A DNA stretch of 64,000 bases, from positions 1 through 64,000 of the forward strand of contig NZ_BPRC01000005.1 in assembly GCF_022179725.1 (NCBI RefSeq), in the 5' to 3' direction. Within the stretch, counting starts at the first letter, position 1. Each line of letters opens with the position of its first letter. A program made the translations under genes and the position numbers. Below are positions 52,408-61,988 of the stretch, piece after piece. The notes beneath the pieces are model-generated. The model saw only the letters and a program-made list of their open reading frames with translations. It ran no database searches and was not told the DNA's origin. Source of the DNA: Methylorubrum aminovorans (lineage in GTDB: Bacteria > Pseudomonadota > Alphaproteobacteria > Rhizobiales > Beijerinckiaceae).

Positions 52408-52676
52408 AGTTCGACCTTCTTCGTTGGCGGCGTCCGGTTCGACCGTTCCGTGTCGGCGCGGGCTACCCTTTGATAAATGCGCGGGCCAACGGAGGGCGTC
52501 GGGGATCGTTCCAGTCCGGCGCCGGGCTGCGGCGATCCGACCGCCGCCTCGGACGGAATGAGAGGCGGCTCTCGTCCGTGGCGGACGGCCTTTTGCGCGC
52601 AAAAACACTTTGCACGGGCGCCGGCCCGCGGCACCCTCCCGGCCCTGGCGATAGTGACACGAAGAGGGAGAGCAAG

Positions 52677-53105
52677 ATGAGCGAGACCGAGGCGACGCAA
52701 CCGGGTCCGGCCGTTCCCCCGAAGGGCGGCGTGGTCGCCTACCTCACCGTCGATGGTGCCCTGCGGGCGGCGGAGTTCTACCAGAAGGCCTTCGGTGCCG
52801 AGATCCTGGCCTCCGTGCCTCCGGACGAGAAGGGGCGGACCATGCACGTTCACCTCGCCGTGAACGGTACCTCGGTGATGCTGTCCGACGCCTTTCCCGA
52901 ATACGGCCACCCGCTCAAGGCACCGCAGGCCTTCAGCCTGCTCCTGCCGGTCGACGACATCGCGGCGTGGTGGGACCGGGCGGTAGCGGCGGGCGCCGAG
53001 GTGGTGACGCCCTACCAAGAGATGTTTTGGGGCGACGTCTACGGGCAGCTGCGCGATCCGTTCGGCGTGATCTGGGCGATGAATCAGCCCAAGCGTGCCG
53101 CCTGA
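52677..53105 (+). CDS. VOC-family (PhnB/glyoxalase-like) protein
   Basis: A 142-residue vicinal-oxygen-chelate protein: GVVAYLTVDGALRAAEFYQK, VHLAVNGTSVMLSDAFPEYG and WGDVYGQLRDPFGVIWAMNQ. It resembles the PhnB/Glo_EDI_BRP group; enzyme activity is unproven. GAGGGAG precedes ATG 52677. It is in tandem with the SRPBCC gene, a pairing common in Rhizobiales. Confidence 0.82.
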   Translation: MSETEATQPGPAVPPKGGVVAYLTVDGALRAAEFYQKAFGAEILASVPPDEKGRTMHVHLAVNGTSVMLSDAFPEYGHPLKAPQAFSLLLPVDDIAAWWDRAVAAGAEVVTPYQEMFWGDVYGQLRDPFGVIWAMNQPKRAA

Positions 53106-53125
53106 TCCAATTCGGGAGACAGACC

Positions 53126-53596
53126 ATGAGCGACGCCGACGATCCGCGCGACCTCGTCCTCACCCGCCTGATTCCGGCGCCGCGCCGGGCGCTGTGGCGG
53201 GCCTGGACCGAGCCGGAGTTGCTGAAGACGTGGTTCGCGCCCGCACCCTACACGACACCGATCGCCGAACTCGATGTCCGGCCGGGCGGGTCGAATCTCA
53301 TCGTGATGCGCAGTCCCGAGGGGCAGGATCTGCCCAACCGGGGCGTCTATCTGGAGGTGGTGCCGGACACGCGCCTCGTCGTCACCGACGCCTACAGCGC
53401 GGCCTGGATACCGTCCGAGAAACCGTTCCTGACGGTGATCCTCACCTTCGCCGACGAGGCCGGTGGCACACGCTACACCGCGCGGGCGCGTCACTGGACG
53501 CTCGAAGACCGCCAAGCGCACGAGGCCATGGGGTTCGCGCAGGGCTGGGGGATCTGCGCGGATCAGCTCACCGAGGTGGTGAAGGGATTGGGCTGA
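53126..53596 (+). CDS. SRPBCC (AHSA1-like) domain protein
   Basis: A 156-residue START-like fold protein: LVLTRLIPAPRRALWRAWTE, LLKTWFAPAPYTTPIAELDV, LEVVPDTRLVVTDAYSAAWI and HEAMGFAQGWGICADQLTEV. Activator of Hsp90 ATPase homologue 1-like family; in bacteria these bind hydrophobic ligands or act as stress factors. GGGAGA precedes ATG 53126. Convergent with argF. Confidence 0.85.
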   Translation: MSDADDPRDLVLTRLIPAPRRALWRAWTEPELLKTWFAPAPYTTPIAELDVRPGGSNLIVMRSPEGQDLPNRGVYLEVVPDTRLVVTDAYSAAWIPSEKPFLTVILTFADEAGGTRYTARARHWTLEDRQAHEAMGFAQGWGICADQLTEVVKGLG

Positions 53597-53610
53597 CGGG
53601 CTCCCAAATG

Positions 53611-53631
53611 CCCTCCCCCTGCGGGGGAGGG
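53611..53631. terminator. Convergent terminator hairpin
   Basis: CCCTCCCCC-TGC-GGGGGAGGG is a perfect 9-base stem between the SRPBCC gene (+) and argF (-), a suitable place for a bidirectional stop. There is no U-tract. Confidence 0.55.
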
Positions 53632-53661
53632 GGATGCGCGGTTACCGGGATGCGCTGCGGG

Positions 53662-54612
53662 TCAGGCCGCCTCGCCTAGGCACCAGGCCAAAATACCCTT
53701 CTGCGCGTGCAGCCGGTTCTCGGCCTCGTCGAACACCACCGATTGCGGGCCGTCGATCACGTCTGCCGTGACCTCCTCGCCGCGATGGGCCGGCAGGCAG
53801 TGCATGAAGACCGCGTCCTTGGCGGCGGCGGCCATCAGCTTGGCATCGACCCGGTAGGGCGAGAGCAGGTTGTGGCGGAAATGCTCGTCGTCGTCGCCCA
53901 TGGAGACCCAGCAATCGGTCACGACGGCATCCGCTCCCTCGACCGCCGCGTAGGCGTCGGTGGTGGCGTTGACGCGCGCGCCCTCGCGCTTGGCCCAATC
54001 GACGAGCGCCGGCGGCATCGCCAGCTCCCGAGGCGCGGCGACGTTGAGGGTGAAGTCGAAGCGGGCGGCGGCGTGGACCCAGCTCGCCAGCACGTTGTTG
54101 GCGTCGCCCGACCACGCGATGGTGCGGCCCTTGATCGGCCCGCGATGCTCCTCGAAGGTCAGCACGTCGGCCATGATCTGGCACGGATGCGAGGCCTTGG
54201 TCAGCGCGTTGATGACCGGCACCTCGGCATGCTCGGCGAGCTCCATCACCAGGCCGTGGTCGAGGGTGCGGATCACGATCGCGTCGACGAAGCGCGACAG
54301 CACGCGGGCGGTGTCGGACACCGTCTCACCGCGGCCGAGCTGCATCTCCTTGCCCGTCAGCATCAGGGTGTCGCCGCCGAGCTCGCGCATCGCCACGTCG
54401 AAGGAGACGCGGGTGCGGGTCGAGGGCCGGTCGAACACCATCGCCAGCATCTTGCCGGTGAGCGGTCGCTCCGCCGCGCGCTGGCCCTTCACCCGCGCGC
54501 GCTTCATCGCGGCGGAGGTGTCGAGGACGCCGCGCAGGGTTTCGGCGGAGAAGTCCTTCAGGTCGAGGAAATGGCGGACATGCGGGCCGCTGCCGTTCAG
54601 GGTCGTGGTCAT
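53662..54612 (-). CDS. argF: Ornithine carbamoyltransferase
   Basis: A 316-residue enzyme making citrulline from ornithine and carbamoyl phosphate in arginine synthesis. Carbamoyl-phosphate site [31 protein letters not shown]; ornithine-site WVSMGDD; catalytic-loop [13 protein letters not shown]. Start ATG 54612. It follows argD by 28 bases, forming argD-argF. Confidence 0.95.
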   Translation of the reverse strand: MTTTLNGSGPHVRHFLDLKDFSAETLRGVLDTSAAMKRARVKGQRAAERPLTGKMLAMVFDRPSTRTRVSFDVAMRELGGDTLMLTGKEMQLGRGETVSDTARVLSRFVDAIVIRTLDHGLVMELAEHAEVPVINALTKASHPCQIMADVLTFEEHRGPIKGRTIAWSGDANNVLASWVHAAARFDFTLNVAAPRELAMPPALVDWAKREGARVNATTDAYAAVEGADAVVTDCWVSMGDDDEHFRHNLLSPYRVDAKLMAAAAKDAVFMHCLPAHRGEEVTADVIDGPQSVVFDEAENRLHAQKGILAWCLGEAA

Positions 54613-54640
54613 CTCAAATTCTTCGCTCGCGACGCTCCCC

Positions 54641-55831
54641 TTAGGCAGCGCCGCGCATCTGCGCCTCCAGATCGGTCGCCGCGGCCTCCAGCCGGGCCAC
54701 GGCCTCATCCAACTCCGCCTCGCCGATGATCAGCGGCGGCAAGAGACGAACCACGTTGTCGCCGGCCGGGATCACCAGCAGGTGCCGCGCGCGGGCGGCC
54801 GCGGCGAACTCGGTGTTCGGCAGGTTGAGCTTCAGGCCGCGCATCAGCCCCTGCCCGCGCAGCTCGGCGAAGACGTGGGGGTGGCGGTCGATCAGACCGG
54901 CGAGCTTCTGCGTCAGCAGCAGGCTGATGCGCTCGACATGCTCGAGGAAGCCGGGCGCCAGCACCACGTCGAGCACGGCGTTGCCCACCGCCATGGCGAG
55001 AGGGTTGCCGCCGAAGGTGGTGCCGTGGGTGCCGGCGACCATGCCGCGGGCGGCCTCGCGCGTGGCGAGGCAGACGCCGAGCGGGAAGCCGCCGCCGATG
55101 CCCTTGGCCGCGCTCATGATGTCGGGGGTGATGCCCGACCACTCGTGCGCGAAGAACCTGCCCGTGCGGCCGACGCCGGTCTGCACCTCGTCCATGATGA
55201 GGAGCAGGCCATGCGCGTCGCACAAGCTGCGCAGGCGCCGCAGCGTCTCGCCGGGAATCACCCGCAGGCCGCCCTCCCCCTGGATCGGCTCGATCATCAG
55301 GGCAGCGGTCTCCGGGCCGATCGTGGCTTCCAAAGCGGCGAAGTCGCCGACGGGCACCTGATCGAAGCCCTCGACCTTCGGGCCGAAGCCCTCGATGTAT
55401 TTCTGCTGGCCGCCGGCCGCGATGGTCGCGAGCGTGCGCCCGTGGAAAGCGCCCTCGAACGTGATGATGCGGTAGCGCTCCGGATGGCCGCCGGCCGCGT
55501 GGTACTTGCGCGCCATCTTGATGGCGGCCTCGTTGGCCTCGGCGCCGGAATTGGCGAAGAAGGCCACGTCGGCAAAGGTCGCGTCCACGAGCCGCCGGCC
55601 CAGGCGCTCCCCTTCGGGGATCTGGAACAGGTTCGAGGTGTGCCAGAGCTTCTGCGCCTGGGTGGTCAGCGCATCCACGAGATGCGGATGGGCGTGGCCG
55701 AGCGCGTTGACGGCGATGCCGGCGCCGAAATCGAGGTAGCGGTCGCCGTCCTCGGCGACCAGCCATGCGCCCTCGCCTCGCTCGAACGCGATCGGGGCAC
55801 GGGCATAGGTCGGCAGCAGGGCGGAGGTCAC
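54641..55831 (-). CDS. argD: Acetylornithine aminotransferase
   Basis: A 396-residue PLP enzyme of arginine (and possibly lysine) synthesis. It has [20 protein letters not shown] at the N-terminus, substrate segment [25 protein letters not shown]-type [23 protein letters not shown]-Asp in [16 protein letters not shown] and PLP-Lys in [15 protein letters not shown] choose GTG 55831, with GAGGAGA nine bases upstream; the frame is open to 55942 without support. It is transcribed ahead of argF. Confidence 0.94.
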   Translation of the reverse strand: MTSALLPTYARAPIAFERGEGAWLVAEDGDRYLDFGAGIAVNALGHAHPHLVDALTTQAQKLWHTSNLFQIPEGERLGRRLVDATFADVAFFANSGAEANEAAIKMARKYHAAGGHPERYRIITFEGAFHGRTLATIAAGGQQKYIEGFGPKVEGFDQVPVGDFAALEATIGPETAALMIEPIQGEGGLRVIPGETLRRLRSLCDAHGLLLIMDEVQTGVGRTGRFFAHEWSGITPDIMSAAKGIGGGFPLGVCLATREAARGMVAGTHGTTFGGNPLAMAVGNAVLDVVLAPGFLEHVERISLLLTQKLAGLIDRHPHVFAELRGQGLMRGLKLNLPNTEFAAAARARHLLVIPAGDNVVRLLPPLIIGEAELDEAVARLEAAATDLEAQMRGAA

Positions 55832-55880
55832 GCGGGTCCGTCTCCTCGGGCTCGATCCAGGGGGAAGTCGCCAAAAGAAA

Positions 55881-55906
55881 GTGCCGCCTCGGGGGACGGG
55901 CGGCAC
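55881..55906 (-). promoter_or_regulatory. Leader hairpin upstream of argD
   Basis: GTGCCGCC (55881-55888) and GGCGGCAC (55899-55906) form a perfect 8-base stem, 50 bases before the argD start on the same transcript. Function unknown. Confidence 0.4.
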
Positions 55907-56010
55907 GCGCGCGATTACTATGGAAGCGGCCGTGTCTGTCAATCGCGGCGGCGGGTTTGCCGGCCCCGATTCGACCGGAGGTGGTGCCGTGCGGCACCCC
56001 GCACGCGCGG

Positions 56011-56958
56011 TCAGGCCCGCTGCAGCCGGGCCGCCTCGGTCGGCGAGCGCCCGATCACCTTGCGGAAGGTGCGCCCCATCCGCCGCGCATCGGGAAAGCC
56101 CGCACGCTTGGCCGCCTCGCCGAGGGAGACCGTCCCGGAGCGGATCAGCGATTGGGCCAGGGTCACGCGCTCGCGCAGGACATATTGATAGGGCGTGACG
56201 CCGAAGCTGCCCTTGAAGGCCCGTACGAAGTAGCCCTCGCTGAGGCCCGCGGCTTCCGCCATCTCCCGCAGGGACAGGGGCGCATCGATTCGCGCGGCGA
56301 CGAGGTCGCGCACCCGCCGCGCCTGCCGCGCGGTGAGGGCCGCATTCCGGCGCGGGTTAGGCGGCGCCAGGGCACCGGAGACGCGCAGCACCGCCAGCGC
56401 CACGCTGTCCACCAGGAGCGCGTCGGCGGCGGTGTCGTGCCCGCCCGCCTCCTGCCCGAGGGCGGCGAGCAGGTGGAACACGCTCATCCGCTCCGAGAGG
56501 TCGTCCGTGAGCGTCGGGATCTCGGCCTGGGAGAGCGGCGCCTCGATCATCCGCTCGACCGCCGCCGGCATGTAGGCGAGGTAGCGCCCGCGGCAGGGCC
56601 CGCTCCAGGCCGTGCTGCCGACAAAGCCGGGGCCGCGCAGCACGAAGGCGTCGGCGATCCGCTCATCCGCCCGCTCGTCCGGCATCGCGCCGTCGCGGAA
56701 GGTCAGTCGTGTCGGCCGGTCGCCGGGACGGTCCTCCGGGCCGGGATGCCAGGGATTTCGCCAAGTGTTGTGCGACGTGCCCTGCCAGGTGCCGACGAGA
56801 AGTCCGTCCACGCGGTGGGTACTGTATCCCGCGGATTCGTAGGCGAAATCGAGAAAGGCGACGCCGTCGAGGCCGCTTGCCGGGATCTGGCCGAAGATCT
56901 GGTCGGGCGAGGCGGAGAGTTCGCCTTGCACGGAGGCGTTGACGAACGGGACGCTCAT
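56011..56958 (-). CDS. AraC-family transcriptional regulator
   Basis: A 315-residue regulator. The N-terminal sensing half is unrecognised (about 1-200). The C-terminal AraC HTH is at 215-310 ([60 protein letters not shown]). It stands alone. Its target is unknown; the peptide gene upstream on the same strand is separated by three hairpins. Confidence 0.88.
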   Translation of the reverse strand: MSVPFVNASVQGELSASPDQIFGQIPASGLDGVAFLDFAYESAGYSTHRVDGLLVGTWQGTSHNTWRNPWHPGPEDRPGDRPTRLTFRDGAMPDERADERIADAFVLRGPGFVGSTAWSGPCRGRYLAYMPAAVERMIEAPLSQAEIPTLTDDLSERMSVFHLLAALGQEAGGHDTAADALLVDSVALAVLRVSGALAPPNPRRNAALTARQARRVRDLVAARIDAPLSLREMAEAAGLSEGYFVRAFKGSFGVTPYQYVLRERVTLAQSLIRSGTVSLGEAAKRAGFPDARRMGRTFRKVIGRSPTEAARLQRA

Positions 56959-57192
56959 CGGCCGCTTCGCTCTCCCCGTCTCTGCCGCTTCGAGGCGGCG
57001 TGGTTCCGGTTCCGCCGTGTCGCGCGCCGCCGCCAGGGTCGGCGGCCGGACGGCGAACGGTCATGCTTGCATCCGACTCGGCAGAACGACACCTGGGCCG
57101 ATCCTGTTCCTTCGCCGGCCAAGTGTAATAGCCAGATGCGCCGGCCAAGCGCCGGCCAAGCGCCGGCCGCGCTGCGCTGCGCCGAACCGTTG
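56959..57192. other. Intergenic region with short tandem repeat
   Basis: No gene is supported. At 57138-57168 the unit GCGCCGGCCAA is repeated (two full, one partial), with a fourth related piece near 57113-57123. It lies between the AraC start and the terminator of the peptide gene. Confidence 0.45.
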
Positions 57193-57194
57193 AG

Positions 57195-57272
57195 CCCTGC
57201 GGAAGCGGTGGGGTTGACCGCTTCCGCAGGGTGGACAGCCCCGAGGGGGCTGACCTCAGAGGCTGCCTGAGG
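57195..57272 (-). terminator. Three hairpins directly downstream of the double-glycine peptide gene
   Basis: In order from the gene on the minus strand: CCTCAG/CTGAGG (57254-57272), AGCCCC-GAG-GGGGCT (57237-57251), and a 15-base perfect stem CCCTGCGGAAGCGGT/ACCGCTTCCGCAGGG (57195-57231) with a 7-base loop. The first begins three bases past the stop codon. Together they probably end or protect the peptide mRNA. Confidence 0.7.
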
Positions 57273-57274
57273 GG

Positions 57275-57493
57275 TTACTTGCCGAGCACGCCGCCCAGGA
57301 GGCCTCCGACCGCGCCGAGCACGGTGTCGAGCGTGCCGCCGACGAGGCCGCCGACCTGATCGACCACGCCGGAGACGGCGCCGAGTTCCTGGCTGAGATC
57401 GAGTTCCACGCCGACGCCGAGAGACAGACCGCCGCCGACCTGATCCAGCTCCGCAGCGTTCAGCTCGCGGATGGTGTCAATGTTCTGCTGCAT
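57275..57493 (-). CDS. Double-glycine leader peptide, bacteriocin-like precursor
   Basis: A 72-residue precursor. The leader (about 1-21: MQQNIDTIRELNAAELDQVG then G) has the E-L-x-x-V-x-G-G consensus of peptides cut by C39 peptidases. The predicted mature part (about 51 residues) is Gly/Val/Leu-rich, has no Cys, and repeats GAVSG, GGLVGG, GAVGG and GGLLGG, so several GxxxG-type helix-packing motifs, ending in VLGK. AAGGAGA stands six bases before the ATG, an unusually strong ribosome site. It is divergent from an HlyD adaptor and a C39 ABC exporter, 488 bases away, which are the obvious secretion partners. Antibacterial action or signalling is inferred; no immunity gene is recognised. Confidence 0.82.
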   Translation of the reverse strand: MQQNIDTIRELNAAELDQVGGGLSLGVGVELDLSQELGAVSGVVDQVGGLVGGTLDTVLGAVGGLLGGVLGK

Positions 57494-57980
57494 GTGTTCT
57501 CCTTAGTCCGTACGATATTGGAAGATCGTTCTGTATTTATGTCTTCCCGTGGAATAAGAGCGGCGTTGCTGCGCTGCTCTGCTGGATAAGGTACGGATAT
57601 TAGTCCGGCAGGCAACCCGGTTTGTGCCGGCAGAGCCGAGCGGATCGAAAAGGAAACGGAGGAATGGACAAATCTTGCCCTTCGAAATCACCACCAACGG
57701 TCGTGAATACGTCGCGTCGGCTGCTCACAGGCAACCGCATTGCTCAGCCCTACGCCTTTCGGCGGTGTTCCGGGACGTCCGCACGGGAGGCGCGACCGAC
57801 CGGACATCGGGGGACAAAAATTGACTTGCCCCGCCGGTGATCGGCCGCCCTACCCGCCCGCTCGAATAAAGCTCTGAAATGACTACGGATTACGACAAGC
57901 ATGCGTCAGAATAACGCACCATGCCGCACTGTCGCAGGCTGGAGCGCTGGCCGGAGCGAGACCTACGGGGAGGCCCGGCC
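57494..57980. other. Divergent regulatory region between the peptide gene and its exporter
   Basis: 487 bases, with A+T-richer parts near 57510-57600 and 57860-57910. Two related segments on the minus strand (GGACTAATATCCGTACC near 57591-57607 and AATATCGTACGGACTAAGG near 57505-57523) share the parts AATATC-GTAC and GGACTA. They lie within about 115 bases of the peptide start and could be operator half-sites. Short frames here, including one after GGAGGA at 57658, are not supported as genes. Confidence 0.4.
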
Positions 57981-59276
57981 GTGAACGCGCCGCTGTTCCG
58001 TCAAGAGGTCGTCGAGGCGCGTCGAAGCGCTTGGCTCGGCGAGGCGCAGGTGGTGCAGCCGCTCTCCGTCCGCGTCGTGGTCGGCCTCTGTCTCGCCTTC
58101 GCCGTCTTGGTCGGCCTCTATGCCTGGCTCGGCAGCTACACCCGCCGGGTTCACGCGAACGGTCTGCTCGCGCCCGATATCGGGCTCATCACCGTGGCGA
58201 GCCCGCTTGCAGGACGGGTCAGTGCGTCGGGGGTCAAGGAGGGCGACCGGGTCGAGCGGGGCCAGCTCCTCTTCACCATCGATCTCGACGCGGTCTCCGC
58301 GAGCGGTCCGACCCAGGAGCGGGTGATTGCCCAGCTCGGACGCCAGCGCGAGAGCGTCGAGCGCCAGCGCGCCGCCCGCGCCGCCATGGCCGCGGCGGAA
58401 AAGGAGGGCTTGCGCGAGCAGATCGCCAACCTGGAGGCGCAGCGCGCCAAGATCGACGAGCAGCTCGCGCTCCAGGAGAAGCTGGTGCCGCCGCTGAAAG
58501 CCCGCGCGGACGAACTCGCCGACCTCGTGACCCGGGGCTTTGCCCGCGCGGCCGACTTCCAGAGCCAGAACTACCTCTACCTCCAGGCGACCTCGCAGCT
58601 CGCGCAATTCCGCCAGGGCGGATTGCAAGTCGAGGGCAAGCTCGGGGATCTCAAGGCCAAGCTCTCGACCTTCGATGAGACATTGGCGCGCGACCTCGCC
58701 GAACTCGATCGCAGCGCCGCCCAGCTCGAACAGCAGCGGGCCGAGAGCGAGGCGCGCCGCGCCATCGAGGTGCGCGCCCCGGAGCGCGGCATCCTCACCT
58801 CGATCCGGGCCCAGGCCGGGCAGACGGTGGCGGCGGGGGCGAACCTGCTCACCCTGCTGCCGAGCGAGGGCCGGCTGCAGGCCAACCTGTTCGTCGATTC
58901 CTCGGCGATCGGCTTCATCGAACCGGGAGCGAGCGTGATGCTGCGCTACGCCGCCTTCCCGTTCCAGCGCTTCGGCCTGCACCGGGGCATCGTGACGGAG
59001 GTGACGCGCGCGCCGCTCGAAGGCGACGGCGCCGCCCAGCCCGAGGCGGCCCGCGATGCCGCCAGAAATGCAGGGAATGGGGGCGTCTACCGCATCATCG
59101 TGCGGCCGGACGCCGACAGCGTGAGCGCCTATGGCGAGCAGCGTCGGCTCGAGGCCGGGATGCGGGTCGAGGCCGACATCGCGCTCGAGAAGCGCCCGCT
59201 CTACCGCTGGCTCCTCGACCCCCTCTACCACGTCAAGCGCAGCGTCGATCTCGTCACGGAAGGAGGCGCGCGGTGA
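57981..59276 (+). CDS. HlyD-family periplasmic adaptor of the peptide exporter
   Basis: A 431-residue adaptor of the bacteriocin-export type (CvaA-like). One TM helix (VVVGLCLAFAVLVGLYAWLG, about 30-50), lipoyl half-motifs (LITVASPLAGRVSASGVKEG; DRVERGQLLFTIDLDAVSAS), a long coiled coil (about 125-270), the second half-motif RAPERGILTSIRAQAGQTVA, and a C-terminal beta domain (EAGMRVEADIALEKRPLYRW). I choose GTG 57981, with GGGGAGG seven bases ahead, over an ATG at 57921. The stop overlaps the start of the ABC gene, so both are made together. Confidence 0.9.
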   Translation: MNAPLFRQEVVEARRSAWLGEAQVVQPLSVRVVVGLCLAFAVLVGLYAWLGSYTRRVHANGLLAPDIGLITVASPLAGRVSASGVKEGDRVERGQLLFTIDLDAVSASGPTQERVIAQLGRQRESVERQRAARAAMAAAEKEGLREQIANLEAQRAKIDEQLALQEKLVPPLKARADELADLVTRGFARAADFQSQNYLYLQATSQLAQFRQGGLQVEGKLGDLKAKLSTFDETLARDLAELDRSAAQLEQQRAESEARRAIEVRAPERGILTSIRAQAGQTVAAGANLLTLLPSEGRLQANLFVDSSAIGFIEPGASVMLRYAAFPFQRFGLHRGIVTEVTRAPLEGDGAAQPEAARDAARNAGNGGVYRIIVRPDADSVSAYGEQRRLEAGMRVEADIALEKRPLYRWLLDPLYHVKRSVDLVTEGGAR

Positions 59277-61444
59277 GCCTGCTGTCGGATCTTCAGTTCG
59301 GTTTCCGGCGGCGCTTGCCGGTCGTGCTCCAGGCCGAGGCCGCCGAGTGCGGCATGGCCTGCCTCGCCATGGTGCTGGGCTATCACGGGCGCCGGGTCGA
59401 TCTCGGAAACTTACGCGCGCGCCACGCCCTCTCGCTGAAGGGCATGACGCTGCGCAATCTCATGGACCTGTCGGGCACGATGGGGCTCTCGACGCGGGCG
59501 CTCAGGGTGGAGTTGCCCGATCTCGGCCGGCTGCGCCTGCCCTGCATCCTGCACTGGGGGCTCAACCACTTCGTCGTCCTGGCCAAAGTCGGGCGCCGGG
59601 AGATCGTAATCCACGATCCCGCCCGCGGGCGCCGTTCTTTGAGCCTTGCGGAAGCCTCGCGGGACTTCACCGGTGTGGCCCTGGAGGTAAGCCCGAACCA
59701 GAGCTTCGTGCGGGAGAAGGCCGCGCCGGGCCTCGCGCTCTCCGACCTGTTCCGCGGCATGGCCGGCATCCGCTCGGCGATGACGCAGATCCTCGTCCTG
59801 TCACTCGGGATCGAACTCGTCGCGATCCTGATGCCGATCGCCTCGCAGATCGTCATCGACGAGGTGATCGTGAACGGCGACCTCGATCTGCTCCTCGTCG
59901 TGGCCCTCGGCCTCGCTTTGCTTCTGGTGCTTCAACTCGGCCTCGGCGTCGCCCGAAGCTGGGCGATCATGCTCACCGGCACCAAGCTGAATTACCAGTG
60001 GTCGGGCTCGCTGTTCGACCACCTCTCGCGGCTGCCGCTCGACTATTTCCAGAAGCGGCATGTCGGCGACGTGATCTCCCGCTTCGGCACGCTCGCCACG
60101 ATTCAGAAGGGCATCACCACCGATCTCGTCCAGGCGCTCCTCGACGGGCTGATGTCGGTCGGCATGCTGATCATGCTGTTCCTCTATGGCGGCTGGCTCG
60201 CCCTGGTGGCGCTTGCCGCCACCGCCCTCAACGCCGCCATGCGCATCGCTGCCTACAAGGCCTACCGCGAGGGCACCGAGGAGGCGATCGTCGCGGAAGC
60301 GCGCCAGCAGAGCCACTTCATCGAGACCGTACGCGGCATGGCGAGCGTCAAGCTCCTGAACCTGCGCGAGCGCCGCCGCGGCACCTGGATGAACCAGTTC
60401 GTCCAGGCGCTGAACGCCCGGCTGCGGCTGCAGCGGCTCGACCTCGTGTTCGGGCGCGGCAACGAGTTCCTGTTCGGCGCCGACCGTCTGATCCTGCTGG
60501 TGCTCGGCGCCCGCGCCGTGATCGACCAGTCGATGACGCTCGGCATGCTGGTGGCGTTTCTGGCCTATCGCGACCAGTTCTCGACCCGCATCGGCAACCT
60601 GATCCAGTCAGGCTTCCAACTGCGGATGCTCAACGTGCAGACCGACCGGCTCTCGGACATCGTCATGACCGAGCCGGAGGAGGCCGCAGCACCCATGGCC
60701 GCCGCGGTGGAGCCCGTCGCCGCGCCTGCCCTCCTCCCCGGCGGCGAGCGTCCGCCAGTGCGAGGGGCCGGGTTGCGCGCCGTCGGCCTGTCCCTGCGCT
60801 ACGGCGCCGACGAGCCCTGGGTGTTCCGCAACCTCGGCCTGGAGGTGCCGCCGGGCGAAAGCCTCGCGATCACCGGCCCCTCGGGCTGCGGCAAGAGTTC
60901 GGTGATGAAGATCCTGATGGGCCTGCTGCCGCCCTCCGAGGGCGCCGTGCTGGTCGATGGCCGCGACATCCGCGCCGGGGGATTGGCGGCCTACCGCGCC
61001 CGCATCGCCGGAGTCATGCAGGATGACGGGCTGTTCGCCGGCTCGATCGCCGAGAACATCGCCTGTTTCGACGAGCGGCCCGATCCCGGCTGGATCCGCG
61101 AATGCGCTGGCCGCGCCGCGATCCTCGACGACATCGCCCGCACGCCGATGGGCTTCGAGACGCTGGTGGGCGACATGGGCTCGACGCTGTCCGGCGGCCA
61201 GCGCCAGCGGGTGATCCTGGCCCGCGCCCTCTACCGGCGCCCGGAGATCCTGTTCCTCGACGAGGCGACGAGCGCGCTCGACGAGCCGACCGAGGCGGTG
61301 ATCGCCGCCGCGCTCCGCGACCTGAAGATGACGCGGGTCATCGTCGCCCACCGCCCGGCGACCGTGGCCCATGCCGACCTGCGCTACGACTTTTCCGCCG
61401 ACGCGCCGCGGGTGGCGGCGCAGGCGAGGGAGACCGCCGGTTGA
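59273..61444 (+). CDS. C39-peptidase ABC transporter (double-glycine peptide maturation and export)
   Basis: A 723-residue exporter that cleaves the leader and pumps out the peptide. The N-terminal C39 cysteine-peptidase domain (about 12-135) has catalytic C26 (QAEAAECGMACLAMVLG), H99 (CILHWGLNHFVVLAK) and D115 (IVIHDPARGRRSL). All three are kept, so the peptidase should be active. The six-helix membrane domain spans about 165-440. The nucleotide-binding domain has Walker A GPSGCGKS (535-542), signature LSGGQRQR (from 639) and Walker B ILFLDEATSALD. The NBD is complete. It is coupled to the HlyD gene. The double-glycine peptide next door is the presumed substrate. Confidence 0.95.
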   Translation: MSLLSDLQFGFRRRLPVVLQAEAAECGMACLAMVLGYHGRRVDLGNLRARHALSLKGMTLRNLMDLSGTMGLSTRALRVELPDLGRLRLPCILHWGLNHFVVLAKVGRREIVIHDPARGRRSLSLAEASRDFTGVALEVSPNQSFVREKAAPGLALSDLFRGMAGIRSAMTQILVLSLGIELVAILMPIASQIVIDEVIVNGDLDLLLVVALGLALLLVLQLGLGVARSWAIMLTGTKLNYQWSGSLFDHLSRLPLDYFQKRHVGDVISRFGTLATIQKGITTDLVQALLDGLMSVGMLIMLFLYGGWLALVALAATALNAAMRIAAYKAYREGTEEAIVAEARQQSHFIETVRGMASVKLLNLRERRRGTWMNQFVQALNARLRLQRLDLVFGRGNEFLFGADRLILLVLGARAVIDQSMTLGMLVAFLAYRDQFSTRIGNLIQSGFQLRMLNVQTDRLSDIVMTEPEEAAAPMAAAVEPVAAPALLPGGERPPVRGAGLRAVGLSLRYGADEPWVFRNLGLEVPPGESLAITGPSGCGKSSVMKILMGLLPPSEGAVLVDGRDIRAGGLAAYRARIAGVMQDDGLFAGSIAENIACFDERPDPGWIRECAGRAAILDDIARTPMGFETLVGDMGSTLSGGQRQRVILARALYRRPEILFLDEATSALDEPTEAVIAAALRDLKMTRVIVAHRPATVAHADLRYDFSADAPRVAAQARETAG

Positions 61445-61514
61445 AGGGGCCCTCCCCCTTGCGGATCGCCCCGTGGCCGTGCTCAGAGCCCCGCAGCATC
61501 AAGGAGAGACGGCG

Positions 61515-61988
61515 ATGAACTCGGTGAAGGAACGTCTGGAAGCGCTCGGCCTGAAGCTGCCGAAGGCGGCGGCCCCGGTCGCGAACTACGTGCCCTACAT
61601 GCGCACCGGCAACCTCGTCGTCATCTCCGGCCAGATCTGCTTCGGGCCGGACGGCACGCTCGACCCGGCCCACAAGGGCAAGCTCGGCGCCGAGGTCTCG
61701 GCCGAGCAGGGGATCGCGGCGGCCCGGCTCTGCGCGCTCAACGTGCTGGCCCAGGTTCAGGCAGCGGTGGGCGACCTCGACCATGGTGTGGTGCAATGCG
61801 TGCGCCTCGGCGGCTTCATCAATGCGGTGCCGAGCTTCGCCGGCCTCGCCCCGATCATGAACGGTGCCTCGGACCTGATGGTCGAAGTGCTGGGCGATCG
61901 CGGCCGTCATGCTCGCTCGACGGTGGGCGTGGCCGAGCTTCCCCTCGACGCGGCGGTCGAGGTCGAGGCGATGTTCGAGGTCGCGTGA
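61515..61988 (+). CDS. RidA/YjgF-family protein
   Basis: A 157-residue RidA-like enamine/imine deaminase: MRTGNLVVISGQICFGPDGT, LCALNVLAQVQAAVGDLDHG, CVRLGGFINAVPSFAGLAPI and the C-terminal HARSTVGVAELPLDAAVEVE. The catalytic-type Arg in HARSTVGV is present. ATG 61515 follows GGAGAGACGGCG. Removes reactive 2-aminoacrylate-type intermediates. It overlaps the GDPD gene by four bases (GTGA). Confidence 0.88.
   Translation: MNSVKERLEALGLKLPKAAAPVANYVPYMRTGNLVVISGQICFGPDGTLDPAHKGKLGAEVSAEQGIAAARLCALNVLAQVQAAVGDLDHGVVQCVRLGGFINAVPSFAGLAPIMNGASDLMVEVLGDRGRHARSTVGVAELPLDAAVEVEAMFEVA

Noticed and set aside
57138..57168. Possible CRISPR-like array from GCGCCGGCCAA repeats
   Set aside because: Units are 11 bases with no spacers; this is a simple short tandem repeat.
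57622..57840. Short ORFs in the divergent region beside the peptide gene, one after GGAGGA
   Set aside because: The GGAGGA abuts the ATG without spacing, products look random, and neither has a double-glycine leader or membrane helix expected of an immunity or second peptide gene.
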